Shown: piece by piece, positions 43,269 to 56,178 of the stretch
Numbering within the stretch: position 1 is the stretch's first letter
Layout of the letters: each line of letters starts with the position of its first letter
From: Chrysomallon squamiferum
Taxonomy: Eukaryota > Mollusca > Gastropoda > Neomphalida > Peltospiridae
Direction: 5' to 3'
Assembly (NCBI GenBank): GCA_012295275.1
Contig: CM022667.1
Coordinates: 10,575,038-10,639,037, forward strand
DNA length: 64,000 nt
Position numbers and translations under genes: made by a program
The notes under the pieces: generated by a model
Told to the model about the DNA's origin: nothing
The model's input: only the letters and a program-made list of their open reading frames with translations
Database searches by the model: none

Positions 43269-46200
43269 GTTTATTTTTTAGATACTTTGAATATTTGTCT
43301 GTATTCTGAATATGTACATGTGTGAATTTGATATGTGTTTTTATATGTATATGTTTTTGTCTGATATCTCTTAATTTGTATTTACATATCTGAAAGTTCT
43401 TTTGTCCTATATGTATTTATATTAATGTTTTTATGTATATGAATCGGTTAGGTATACTTACAAGATGTATGCGTGTGTGAGAGAGAAGGTGAGTGATTGT
43501 GTTTATATCTGAGAAGTGTTTATATATACACTCATACATTTGAATGTTTATATACACAAGTCCTTGTAAGTTTATATGAATTGTACATAACTATATATGT
43601 AAAATTATCTTTAACAGAAATCTACTTGAAAGCTAAACAAACTAAATGTAATCTTTAGCTTTTCAAGGAGAAAATAAAATAAAATTATTGAATATATATA
43701 TATATTTTTTTTTTTTTTTTGTAAATGTAACATTAATGAGGATAAATATGTACACTTGATGTTTTTACGAAAATATAATTTCCTAAAGCAATAATATCTA
43801 GTCTGTGATTGTAGTTTGAAGATTGGGCATATTTACTTTATGGTTCTGTTGTGCAATTGTTCACTCAACGTTGATTACAGATATTATATCAGAGTATTTA
43901 TTTATTTATTTACTTATTTATTTATTTATTTGCTCTGGACTAGATCTAGTTTTAGTACTTCCAAATCAGCAACTGGGAGGAAAATGATGGGAAGATGCTT
44001 GATGTGAAAAATAAGGTGCACACACATTATTATTTTTTTTTTTTGACTCTTTTGTTTCCTTGAGGAATTCTTCAGTTTTGGTTATTAAAAAAATGTTCTA
44101 GTAATTTATTTGAAGGTAAATGTTTCAAAATAACATTTATTTTGGCCAGATTTTAAAAATAACAATACTGCTGCAATGAAAGAGTGGGAATTTCCAGCGG
44201 TAAAAAGACGGTCAAAATTATAAACAAAACAAAACAAAAATAATAATAATAATTAAATAAATAAATTTAAAAAATCTATGAAATGCAGTGCAGGTTTTGA
44301 AAAAAAAAAAATAATTAAAATATTTTTTCTTAAAAGCAATATTTGTAGCTTCTGAGTGCATAGATACACACACACACTGACAAACAAATGGGATATGTCA
44401 AGACTTCGGTGACTTCAGTATTTTATTGGGTAGGAAATTTTCTCCTTCAGTATTATTACTTTATGTATTCTTATTTCTTTGTGGATTTCTGTAAAGAAAA
44501 TTTACACATTTAATATTTTTTCTGCAAGATCTAATTTAGGTTTTAAATTTTAAATCATCATGGCTGTGGTTTATTTTTAAATAGTTCTAGATTGTCAGTA
44601 TTACAGTAATTATTTTTTATTTTGTTTGTTTAATCCCTTAACTTCATACAATCTTTACTACAAGTATAGGATATACTAACATTTGTAATAATTATTATAA
44701 TAAACATAATAACAGGATAATTACTGAAAAGGTATATTCAGAAATTTAAAAAAAACAACCAAAAAAAACATGAATCCTATCATTTACTTAATAAAACTAT
44801 TTAAAATACATATTTTAATCTTTAATAAAATTTTAATTAATTGTAATCTTCGCAAAAAACACAAAAAAACATTAGTTGACATTTATAAAACTATTTTTTT
44901 CCCTAATTTATCATCCCTCAGTATTTCAGTTCTTTAATGCATTATTGCTATATTCTATAAATAGTAAAATTTTAATGGCTTCTAAAGATAATCCTTTATT
45001 AATTTTTGAACAACATAATTAGCTTTTCTAATTATTTTACTTTAAATCCATCCTGCCATACCCAAATATAACCTTATTCAGTTTTATTCTTTCTAAGCAT
45101 TCCATTACATATACACTAAATAAAAATGTGTAATTAATAATAATTTTAAAGTGAAGTTTATTTTAAAAACTCTTCCTTTTCAAGGTAAAGTAGAAAATTG
45201 TTTAATTTATTGATTTGGAGTATGTGACATTTATAGCATATCCTGTTTATAAAAATTTTAACACTGTACATAGGTAAAACTTTGTGTATATATTTTTATA
45301 CTTGATTGCTTGGACATTTTTTAAATATTGAAATAATTATATAAATATATTATAGCTTAACTGTGACAGCCTTTAGCCAATATTTGCATTTTGCTAAATA
45401 TTTTCATGAATGAACAGTTTCTAAGTGTATTAATCACTTCAACAGCTTACTGGAATAAACCTGTTGTTTGCATTTTTCTTTTATTAAGAAACCACTTTGC
45501 ATTTTACAGAATATATTTTTGAGCACTCCTGACTAATATTGCTATAAAGATATCACAGAAGAAAAAAAAAGAAAAGATGATATCTTTTTTTTTTCTTCTT
45601 TTTTTCAATTTCAGAAGATAAACAGTATTAAAAAAAAAATACTAGCTGTTTATTGTTTTGATATTATGGACTTAGTCTGAAGTTAACATTTAAACAGTAA
45701 ACATTTAAATCTTGATGAAATGTATAGTTATGATAGTGCAGAAAAATACAGCTATTAAAAGATAACACATTTTATCCAAAATAATAATAAAATAATAATA
45801 ATAAAAATAAAGAGGAAGAGAAACATGAAATGGCAAAAAGGTAGTCTTTAAAAATCAAATTTTAAGTTGTTTAAAATTAAAACAATAAAAAGAGAAGAAA
45901 ATAAAAGAAAAAAAATAAAAATAAACAAAAGTTTAAAAGTGATCTGATGCTTTTTTTTTTTTAAAAACAATCAGAAAATAAATCTGAAAAAACAATGTAC
46001 AGGTTTAAGTCACTCTTTGGGTATAATTTTTAACACTTTTGATCCCATTTACAAGTCTGATCATGAATAATCCTCACAAATACAATTAAATATTTGTTCT
46101 GTGTATTGTTCAACCTGCCTGTATCCAGTTTATACCTGAAGTTTACAATAAAATGATTCAATGTATAAATTGTGTTGATTTTATTAACCTCTTCAGTATC

Positions 46201-46434
46201 AATGTGGTTTTGGTACATGCCCTTTACATAACCCAATTTTCTTCTTTTGCCAAGGATTTTTAAATTTATTAATTATACTGTTGTTTGGAATCAGTAAAGA
46301 CATGAAAAAGAGTTAAGTATGGTTATTTCCACTCATTTTCTTCCCGTTTTATGAAATGCAGTGCACTGAGGCTGAAATTTGAATTGTTGTTGGAGTATAT
46401 GATGACCTGGCTCTTTATTGAAATAAATTAATTT

Positions 46435-46600
46435 GAAGTCACATGGTTAAAGCACTGGTCCAAAGCCTTGTGGATTGTAAGATCAAAACTCTCTGGATCC
46501 TTCCCCTTTCCCTGTGTTCTCAGCTGGTTTAAGTAAAATACCCTTGGCTCTCGGTCAATAGTTAGGCTGTGATGTTATGTTATAAAAAGTTACTGTCATT
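46435..46600 (+). mobile_element. tRNA-derived SINE-like fragment
   Basis: An A-box-like TGGTTAAAGCACTGG (46444-46458) and a B-box-like AAGATCAAAACTC (46479-46491) are spaced as in a Ser/Leu tRNA head. A tail containing TCTCGGTCAATAG follows. The head resembles that at 11312 in order and spacing. Confidence 0.45.
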
Positions 46601-46975
46601 TACTTTTTTCATCTTTTAATAAATTATATTAAGATGTTATCCAACATTCTTATATAAATTATGTTTTAATAATTTCTTCTAAAAGTTATTAATCATGAAA
46701 ATCTAAAATTTTATTACAAATGTTGTTTTAATATTAAATAAAAACAAAACGATTGCTTTCATAAACATATACAATTTTAATATGATCACAATTTACATCC
46801 AATTTTCATATTCCCACCTATAAAACTTCCATAATGATTCTGTCTTGTCTAAGTATCTAGATTTTTTTTACTGACAGTTTCTCACAATCGGACTTCCATC
46901 GTGAAACTAGAATAAAAAAAATTGTAATAATAAAAAATACATATATCAGAAACAATAACCTAAAATATTTTGAAA

Positions 46976-46981
46976 TTTATT
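46976..46981 (-). terminator. Candidate DAD1 polyadenylation signal
   Basis: AATAAA on the minus strand, about 210 bp past the DAD1 stop. Confidence 0.45.
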
Positions 46982-47190
46982 TTAAGGTATTTTACAATGT
47001 AACAATGTCACTATGCTTAGGTATTAATGTCATTAACATAATAATAATAAGAGCAAAACATGGGATAATAATAACATTAACTGGCTGATAATCTCACTTT
47101 CTCTATCTCCCCCCTCTCTCTCTCTCTCTCTGACACACACCAGTCAGTGTTTTCTTCTTTACTGTTTAAACTCACGTACCGTTTATGCAT

Positions 47191-48165
47191 TTATCCAATG
47201 AAGTTGATAACAACAAGATGAAGAACAGCATGTGCAAAAATGAAATCTGCAAAAGCTCGCTCAGGACTTATTCCACAAAAATCAAGTTTGTTCTGGGGAT
47301 TTGCTTGTAATCTCAAACACACTGAAAATAAAAAAATAAAAAGTACAAATGAAAGAATTTAAACTTTTGTATGATGAAAATGCTTTTCAAATAAATTAAA
47401 ATAAAAATAAAAAATAAGAAAATAAAATATCAAAAACAACAACAATAATAATCTGATAGAGAACAATAGAAATATATATTATCTGATCAATTTTCATTTG
47501 AATTATGTGAAAAGTTACAATGAAAATATTAATCGAATAACCATTTAATATATTTTGACATCAAACTTAAGGGTGACGGTAGCCCGTCTTGGGTACACTC
47601 TCCAAAACCTGGTCTGTGTATCAGATAATTAGAGGCGGCTGGTTCTAATGATTTAGTTGAACACTCCATATCTTCCCCTATTCACTGGTATAAGGATCTG
47701 ATCCAAATACTTAACAATTTGAAGCCTATAATTAAGGATAATCTGGAAACCAAATATTTTTCGATTCTCTGGCATCACAATCTGAGAATCTGATCCAAAT
47801 ACTTAACAATTTGAAACGTAACTATCTATTGACATTAATTTTATTATACTATATCAGTCTTAATAATTAAGGATCATTTAGAAATATAAAGTCAGCTGAT
47901 ACTAAATTTTGATTACTGATTAAAATGTCAGCTATAATTAAGCAGTTTTCTCACCTCCTAAAACAAATGATCCTACTGTCGAAATAAATCCAGAAAGAAA
48001 CGAATTAAACGGGAAGGTGCCCACTAAACAGCAATACACAAACTGGATCACTCCTGTTAACAGAATGTAAAACAGGTATGCATCAATCAGTTTAAGTTTT
48101 TTAGGGGTTACATGAACGTATTCGTCATAAAATTTTGCAAGAACTGCAGATAATTTTTCAGGCAT
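47191..48165 (-). CDS. DAD1: DAD1, oligosaccharyltransferase subunit
   Basis: Two exons, 47955-48165 and 47191-47321, join into 113 residues, exactly the length of human DAD1. DAD1 (Ost2 in yeast) is a small ER membrane subunit of the oligosaccharyltransferase that transfers N-glycans to nascent proteins; its loss triggers apoptosis, hence the name. The sequence shows the family blocks [30 protein letters not shown] and [14 protein letters not shown], three hydrophobic segments, and the usual C-terminal FIG. I chose the ATG at 48165 because it aligns with the conserved start. An in-frame ATG at 48198 would add 11 residues of non-conserved sequence. The intron (47322-47954) falls inside a Val codon, between family blocks. 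Confidence 0.97.
47696..47815. repeat. 28-bp direct repeat in DAD1 intron
   Basis: ATCTGATCCAAATACTTAAC and the next eight bases occur identically at 47696-47723 and 47788-47815. A second pair, ATAATTAAGGAT, occurs near 47729 and 47865, so a longer segment was probably duplicated and then diverged. Confidence 0.75.
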
Positions 48166-48226
48166 TTTGATGCAATTAATAAGTCTATGTTTTTGCAAAC
48201 TCCCAAACGTGGCACCACCAAAATGT

Positions 48227-48233
48227 ACTTCCG
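48227..48233 (-). promoter_or_regulatory. ETS-type site upstream of DAD1
   Basis: CGGAAGT on the minus strand, about 62 bp before the DAD1 ATG, a usual place for a housekeeping core promoter. Confidence 0.4.
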
Positions 48234-48324
48234 TCTAGACTGGTTTTGTGAGTTTTGTTTTTCTTTCATCGTAGCATATTGTTAAATCAGTTCAAGCGTC
48301 TTATTTAAAGTATTATCTAGACAG

Positions 48325-48325
48325 C

Positions 48326-48399
<74 letters not shown>
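48325..48399. repeat. (AAT)n microsatellite
   Basis: About 25 perfect AAT units, just upstream of DAD1. Confidence 0.95.
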
Positions 48400-48672
48400 G
48401 CTGTAAGAATAAACAACAACAACAACATTATAATAAAGTTCTTTCAGAACTAATTGATTAACTATTCCATAAGTGCTATTATACAGTTCCTATTTTTTCT
48501 TTAAATATTTAACTAGTAATTATGAGCAGCTGTACACAGTTCATTAAAATGAGTAATATTTTATATTTACATATAATTATTTCTTTTTTGTTCATCCTTT
48601 TTTGTGTATATATGAATACATAATTATTTTTTTTTTAAAATATGAACAATTAAAGTTTGTGCCTTCATTTTA

Positions 48673-48681
<9 letters not shown>

Positions 48682-48731
<50 letters not shown>
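48682..48731. repeat. (GT)n microsatellite
   Basis: About 25 GT units flanked by AT and GTAT repeats. Confidence 0.95.
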
Positions 48732-48734
<3 letters not shown>

Positions 48735-48990
48735 ACGTATGTATGTATGTAAGTTATTTACATATCTTCGCTCACTGACCTGACCGTTCATAAACATTCA
48801 TATTTTTCACAGCTGCCATTTTGAACTAGTATTTTAGAATATATTATATTATTTTAGGGTCAAATATTCAGTACATGTATGCAATATGTAAAATTAATTA
48901 TCATTATATAACCACTTATACAATTTACTTGGTTCAAATAGTAAACAAATTTTGAAAAATATTCTTATAATTGTAAAATATGTTGTTTTA

Positions 48991-49109
48991 ACCACGTGAC
49001 TTTCTCTGGTGTACAATATGATCACGTGACATTTTTTGTCGCCATCTTGACCGCCAGATAGATGTTTTGGAAGACGTGAAAAAGCATTATGTTTTAAGAC
49101 AAAGTAAGT
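48991..49109 (+). promoter_or_regulatory. Probable promoter and first exon of the ZNF507-like gene
   Basis: Two CACGTG E-boxes (48993-48998 and 49023-49028) precede a YY1-type GTCGCCATCTTG (49039-49050). A donor-like GTAAGT lies at 49104-49109. With the 3' splice site at 50766-50767 this would give a short non-coding first exon and a 1.66-kb intron. The remainder of 48.2-50.85 kb shows no coding exon. Confidence 0.45.
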
Positions 49110-50768
49110 GTTTTGATTTGTTTCTTCAGTGAAATATACCATTATTGTGTCAGATCTTAAACCAGAATAAAATTCTGAAAATAGATAATTAAATTTACCT
49201 AGCTTCTCCTTAGTGCCTTTTTCTTTTCGTCGAATCTGTCATCTCTGGAAAACGCGGGCCGTTTTTTTTTTCTTCTTTTCTTTCTCATTGACCATGTGGT
49301 CGAGCATACATAACCTTACATAATTAGTGATCACTCATGTCTGATCGTGTTGAAACCAGGATAAATTTCTAATATTGACGATGAATACCATTTTGAAACA
49401 AAAAATTATCAATAAAGTTATAAACGTATGGTATCAACTATCAATAGTATCATTATTATCAACTACCACATGGATCATAAATTTATTAAATCGAGTAGGC
49501 AAAATGTAAAGCTGAATTGTTACTATATGTTTTAAATGTAGATTGTTAAGACATTTTTTTTTTTTTTTTTATATAAAATATTCCTTTTATTTGTATTCGT
49601 TTGTGTAATTTTGTCAAACTATAATTTCCTAACTTTAGTGGGTTAAAAATAATAATAATAAAAATCAATAATAAAAAATTTAAAAAATTATATGTACATG
49701 TATGTATAATGAAGTATTTTGAAAGTTTAGTGTAGCTCATCTCATATAAACAATTCTATATTATTTTTATTCTTTTTTTTTAAATGATTATTATTATTAG
49801 GCTATGGCTATTTTATGGTGGACATATTTATACTAGGAACCTAGTGCCGGCTAAACAATACACAAGCTATTTTACCAGGCAGCAGTCACTAGCAGCATTA
49901 ATTGTATATCTTGTCTATTTATTTCTTCTTTTGAAAGAATGGACTGGCAAGTCATGTGACAGAATCTAAGCCCTTAAAAGGACAATATTAAAATTCAAAT
50001 ACCACCCAGTTATACCAGCTTAAACCACATCCTGAGAGTAAAAACTTTAATTTGGGGCAAAGCAAAAATCGTAATCATTTCATTATTAAAGATATCTAAT
50101 GTCATTGCTCTCATTACCACTGTCGGCTGTTTATCACAGCTGTCGGTTTTGATTTGGTATCTATAAGTGGCTGATTGCATAACATTATGACATACCTCGT
50201 TACGAGAATCATTTAGCTTTTTCCATCAGTAGATAATTTATTAATTTGCCTCTATCCTAGTGTCATTTACAAAATAATGGCAAAAAACATGCATAATCTG
50301 GCTTGTATGTTTGTTGATGTTAGCTGGTGTCATGTTCACTAAGTTTTAGGTAGTTGGTATTATCTCACATAGGCAGGCTAGAATGAAACTCACTGAGACT
50401 TGCTATACAGTAACATTATTCATCATAAAATAGCTTGCCATCAGTTCTCTTTGACAGAAGTGCTAAGTACAAAAATGCTCTACTAGAACTAGCAGCTTTA
50501 TGTTATTTTATTTTATTTTATAATATTTTATTTTATTTTATTTTATTTTTGTTAAATTTCTTCTCTAAACTAGGACAAAGTTTAATATATTACAAACATA
50601 TAATTTTTTTGAAATACTGTTAACTAATAAATTAAAAAAAAAATAATTCATTGCTCAATAATTGTATACTCCATTTCATATTTTAATATTGGAATACTTT
50701 TTAATAAGTCATTAAGAGGGATTTTTAATTTATTTCTTTACAACAATTTTATCTTTTTCATCTTCAGA

Positions 50769-50849
50769 ATGATCTGTTTATCAGCTCTCTCAGGTGGAAT
50801 AATTATGTATCCTTTAAAGTGCAGATGGATTTATTGCGAGGTGATCTAA
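50769..50849 (+). CDS. Upstream ORF in the ZNF507-like leader
   Basis: A 26-codon ATG frame starts just after the 3' splice site at 50767, ends with TAA at 50847-50849, and leaves one base before the main ATG at 50851. It is likely to be in the mature leader and could limit translation of the main frame. Peptide function is not implied. Confidence 0.35.
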   Translation: MICLSALSGGIIMYPLKCRWIYCEVI

Positions 50850-50850
50850 C

Positions 50851-53800
50851 ATGACTGAAGTGTGTAACCCAACACAAAATTCTGTCGCTTCTCTTCAGAA
50901 GAGATCTGAACACTCCTGTCGAATCTCAGAATCATCTCCACCTACAGCCAATATCACCATTTATGCATCTTCGCCTATGAGCACCAATCTCAAAGCCCAG
51001 TCCGAATCAGATGAAACAGGTCCACTTATTATTATAGAACACATAGAGAGTCCAGTAGTCACAAAACCAGCAAAATCAACATTGGTGAAGTCAGAGCCAG
51101 CCCATCATCATCATCATCATCATCGTCATCATCATCCTCATCAACATCACAAGGTGTAGATGCGAAGCCAGTTTTCCAGTGCGAATCCTGTGACTACTAC
51201 AGCCACAACAAACACTACCTGAAGCAGCACGTTGACTTGGTGCATAATTCTGACCGTCCATACAAATGTCCATTCTGCGACTATGCCGGTAAACGTAGCC
51301 ACTCCTTACGGGAACATCTCGTTGTCCATACCAACGAAAGACCTTACGAATGTGATTACTGTAATGCAACATTCCGCAAAAAAGGTCACCTGACGAATCA
51401 CATCAAGCTTCACACAAGCCAAAAATCAATAATTTGTAAACTGTGCAACCAGACCCTCCCAGACGTGGCAGCATTTCAAGGTCACCTGAAAAAAGAGCAC
51501 AACACTGACAAGCTGTATGCCTGTGAAAAATGTGGTTTCATTGCATCTGACAAAATCGGGATTATGAAACACATTGCAGTCCACTCAAATGAAAGTTTCT
51601 ACAGATGCAGCAAGTGCAGTTTTGTTACTTCGGACGTCGGGGCCCTGTCTTCGCACGCTGATACCCACATCCCTAAACAACCAGTGCCTAAAGTGAACAC
51701 CCCTGCCGAGCTGCCATCTGGCAAGGAAATGATTATGAAGTGCACGGAATGTGGTTTTGCAGCCAGTGACACGAACATGATGAAGAGTCATCTGCTAAAA
51801 CATCTGACTAAAAAACAGATGATTCCCATAAAACCTGTTGCCTTACCTCAGAGTCAGATTCTCAGTATTGATCAGCCGCTTCCAAAAAACACATCTTACA
51901 AGTGCACAGAGTGCAGCTTCACTGACAAGGACGCTACTGTGTTTATTAAACATCTGTTGACCCACAAGGTGAAGCAGCAGTCAGCAGTGAAAGCCCAGCA
52001 GAGCCAGGATGAAAAAGTAACTCCTGAAAGAAAACCTGTCCTTGTGGCTCCTGTGACAAAAGAAAACACTTGCCAGAATTCAAAGTCGCCATTCATTTAT
52101 GATCAGTTCTCTGGACGCTTCCGCTGCATAATATGTGGATACACTTGCGAGTTTCAAAGGACAATTAAGGCTCACATCTGGAAACATACAGGTCACAAAA
52201 ACATTCATTATCCCATGTTTCAAAATGGTCCTTTAAGCATTTACGACGATCGGACTCCAATACAAGTTGAGAAACCCACCGCTCAAATACCAGTACATGG
52301 AACTATTCTGTCTGTCAAACAGGACAATGAAGTGCAGAAGAATCCTCAGAGTGACAGAGAGTCAGCTGAATCACAGACAAAGCCCGTCTCATCTCAGAGT
52401 AGTATTGTACAGAGGTTACTTGGTGGCCACATAGTTCCTGACAAAATCTTTGTGAACTCCAAGCCGTCCTCTAGTCCTGGCATTGATAAATCAAGCCGAG
52501 ACATTAATTCTGAAGGTTGTGCAAAGTCACTTAACCAGGAATCTCTCAATGAAGATCAAATCGCTAAATCAGTTGCTGTAGAATCTCCAAATGCTGTCAA
52601 GGAGAAAATGATTGTGAAGTCTGTTCTGAAGGAGGATTCTGATACACTGAAGCTTAGACTGGAATCGACGAGAACAACAGTTAGTAAACCATCAGCCTCT
52701 GGTGTTATGTCTGGCAGCAGTGATAGCATTGTGAATAAGATCACAGAATCTCAGACCGAGATCTCGGCCCAAATTTCTCCTGAAAAAAAATCTGAGTATT
52801 CAGAAAAGAAGGCTTCTGTACAAGAAGTAAGTGATGCTTCTGAAATAGTTAATTCTAAGTCTGCTGAAGAGTGGACTGATTGTGCTAACCAAGGTGCAAA
52901 TGTTGTAGTGGAGACAGTAAACACTGCTCCACCTTCATCAGTGTTTACCAGCATGAAGAGTCAGCAGAACAGTCCAAGGATTTCTGATCTACATCAGCCA
53001 GTAGATTCTGACCTTTCTGAAACATTTGGCAGCAACCAGGATTTTTCTTTATTACATACTGAAGGTAAAACGAGCAGCCCACAGAAGGAAGCATCCTCTA
53101 TGAATAATATTGATCCATCGTCTCAAAACGATTGTAAGCTGACGCAGACTTTCCTTGCATCAGACATCTCCAAAGATAATGAGTCTGCAATAACTCTTCT
53201 TTCTCTACTGAAGAAAGCTCCAGCCAGTACCACTGTCTGCAAGGATTCTCACATCAAGGAACAAATTGAAAAAGTCTCAGAGTGTCAGAATGTTTCTGAT
53301 AAAGACAGCAGATCCGATTCCGAGACTGACCAGGCATCAGAAGGTGGAGATGATTCTGCCTTGTTGTCCAGACCAAAATCTGGCATCTGTTCCTCACTTC
53401 TAGCTGTCATAGAACAGCTCAGGGAACGTGCCAATTCAGAGAGTGAACCAACAAATCCAGAGAAGGATGTTCTGAAGAAAGACTGTCTTGCAGAAGATGA
53501 CATGCTTCCAGAAAATATGGAGAACATAGAACAGCTACATGAAGATGGTGAGGTAAAGTACAGATGTAAATTCTGTCACTACAGCAATCCTAGAGCTTTG
53601 CTCATAAAATTGCACATGAGACTACACAAGTCAAAGCAACCCTTTGAATGTTCCTTGTGTAGCTTCATAGCCAAATCGAGTGAAAGTCTTCAGGATCACA
53701 TGATAAAGCATTGCAAAGTGCGCACCTACCAGTGCAAACTTTGTCCATCAGCATTTAACTATAAGAGTCAGCTGAGAGCACACATGAGAGCTCACAGTGA

Positions 53801-54737
53801 CAAGGATCCATTTTGTTGTGAGTCATGTGACTTTGAGACGATGGATGCCACAACTTACAGAACTCACGTGAGGTATCATATTGACAAGAGCTGCTTCAGG
53901 TGTGATTCCTGTAAAGAGATCTTTCCTACTCTGTCTGATTTGAATCTTCACATACTGGAGCTGTCATGTAAAAACATGCTCAACTGTGAGGAATGTAACT
54001 TTGTTGCTGAGGACAACCAAGGTCTTGTGAATCATGTCAGAGAAATGCACAGAGAATTCCGATGTCTAGAATGTTCTTTTTCTTGCTCATCAAGGCTCTC
54101 CTTAACTCACCATGCGACATCTCACCATCACAGTGTTGCCACTGATGACTCAGGACTTCTGAAGTGTGATCTTTGTGACTTCACTGCAGTCTCCAGTCGC
54201 AGCTTGAAGTCACACATGAAACGACACATCAACGACCAGAGATACGTCCAGCAGCCACTGGAACAATATAAGTGTAACCTGTGTGGCTACGTCTGCCACC
54301 ATCTGCCGTCTTTGAAATCACACATGTGGCGGCATGCCAGTGATCGCAACTACAGCTACGAATTCACCAACGACGTCATCAATGCTGCTATAGACTACGA
54401 CTGCCGAATTGACAGCACTAAGATTGAAGATCCCGAGGTCATGGAGAAAATCCTCAGCTCAGAAAGACAGATCCTGGAGGGTCGACTGAACAGATCTGTT
54501 TGTCCAGGAGGAGCAGCTGCCATCTGCTGGGTGACTTTCAGATGTTGTCAGTGCGGATTCGAAACCATCAACAAGGCAGATTTGAACTTGCACATGAAAT
54601 CACACTCAGATGTTATTCAGAGGACACTGGATGTTGGAAGTCATCAGAATCGCAAAGCTTCTAAAAGACTCGGAGAAGACACAGCTCACATTCTCACCGA
54701 TCCAGTTAAAATTTTGAAAATAGAAGAAAAAGGATGA
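50851..54737 (+). CDS. ZNF507: ZNF507-like multi-zinc-finger protein, with a frame break near the N-terminus
   Basis: A probable nuclear DNA-binding protein. The ATG at 50851 opens an 102-codon frame (to 51159) rich in Ser/Pro/Thr. The zinc fingers are in another frame, which becomes open at 51015 and runs to 54737. Nineteen fingers are visible: nine in an N-terminal cluster (51174 to about 52195) and ten in a C-terminal cluster (about 53560-54605), separated by about 450 Ser/Glu-rich residues. Finger 14 ends in Cys instead of His (CCHC). The last fingers, with CGYVCHHLPSLKSHMWRHAS and then NYSYEFTNDVINAAI, match the vertebrate ZNF507 C-terminus as I know it. The two frames can be joined by a one-base indel in or near the CAT repeat (51102-51150), or by removing 51020-51153 as a 134-bp GT-AG intron with a weak donor. 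The rest of the gene is one large exon. Confidence 0.88.
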
Positions 54738-55289
54738 AAAGGGAAGAAAAGAAAATTCTAGCAGTTTTCCTTCTTCACACATATAAATCAAACTGGATTA
54801 TTTTACTTTACCCATTATGTTACTGTTGTTCAATGTTATAGTGGAAGAATTTGTTCTGAATATTTCTTCTAATATTTTATTCTTGTAATCTTGATCTGAA
54901 TGTTTATTTTTACATAACAAATCAATAGCAATATTTTAAGTTATTTTTTTATTTTCAAGATTTCATAGCTTTATGTCATACAAGATGCCTTCAAACCCAT
55001 CCAACCTTGCATACTTAGTAATCAAAACTAGAACACACATAACAAAAGGTGCTTCTGCATTTTCAGAGGGATTTAAAATCATATAAAGGAATCTCGGTTA
55101 TAATTTATCGAAATGTAAAACCAAAATATATATGTTCATAACAGTAGCTAGATATTGAAATTTGTTCTGTAAAAATTATTATTTCACAAATACATATATA
55201 TTTTTTGGTATGCTTTAGTTAAATAAGAATGTATGGGAATGTAATGTACACATAAACTGTTTTGCCAAATTAACAGAATATTAAACTTA

Positions 55290-55291
<2 letters not shown>

Positions 55292-55337
<46 letters not shown>
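55292..55337. repeat. (GT)n microsatellite
   Basis: About 23 GT units, possibly within the ZNF507-like 3' untranslated region. Confidence 0.95.
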
Positions 55338-55339
<2 letters not shown>

Positions 55340-56178
55340 CAAATTTTATTTTTTATTTTATTTTAAAAAGAATATTGGATTACTGAATATAAAATGAATA
55401 GGCTGGATATGACTAATGTATGCCTAACTTTGCTATTTATTATTATTCACACACCAACAAAAAAAAAAAAAAAAAAAAATAGGTGGAGAAACACTTTATT
55501 TAGTAGTAGTTAAAGAGATAAGGTAAAAGTAATACAAACAAAAAATTAAAAAAATAGTAGTTACATTATAAATTAAATATATTGTGCCAACATACACACA
55601 CATATGGTTGGTGTTACTGATTTGAAAAACAAATTAACTGAAAGGGGGACAAAAAACTATGTAAAATTGTTTAATTCTTTCATATGTGAAGCGTTACATT
55701 ATATTTAATATGTTGAATATTTCTTGCATCATATAGCTTTGCACATAACACAAATGGAAAAACTATATTCGATACATATATAATAACAAACACATGAAGT
55801 AATGTGTAAAATATGTGTGACTATTTTTTATTATAATAACCTGTTATGTGATGTTTCATACAATGTAGGTGAAATGCTGGTAAATTTTTGAAATCGCAAG
55901 ACAATGCTCATTATATAGCAGAGCTGTCTTTGATAGTTATTACAAAAATATGTCACTGAATTGTTGAAGGGCCAGTTTCTTAAATCAGCTGAATTTTCTG
56001 CTGCTGTTAATGTTAAGCATACACTGCATATATGATGTAATTTAACTATATTATCTAATATGTACATGTAATATGTTAATAATACATATTCTGATTATCT
56101 TCCTGTAAAGAAGTAATGTATTAACATGTATTGCATATTTACAATATTATATTATATTACTGTAGCATTTAAAAACTT

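Larger units (their letters stand above)
41833..47190. other. AMFR 3' untranslated / convergent intergenic region
   Basis: No coding exon recognised on either strand. It holds the AMFR 3' untranslated region, a SINE-like piece at 46.4 kb, scattered AAT and AT repeats, and the DAD1 3' end. AMFR and DAD1 converge here, about 5.4 kb apart. Confidence 0.6.

Noticed and set aside
48166-48198. Upstream in-frame ATG for DAD1
   Set aside because: Adds 11 residues not found in the family; the ATG at 48165 gives the conserved 113-residue length.
51091-51372. Minus-strand frame opposite the first zinc fingers
   Set aside because: It is the shadow of the plus-strand finger gene and the CAT repeat.
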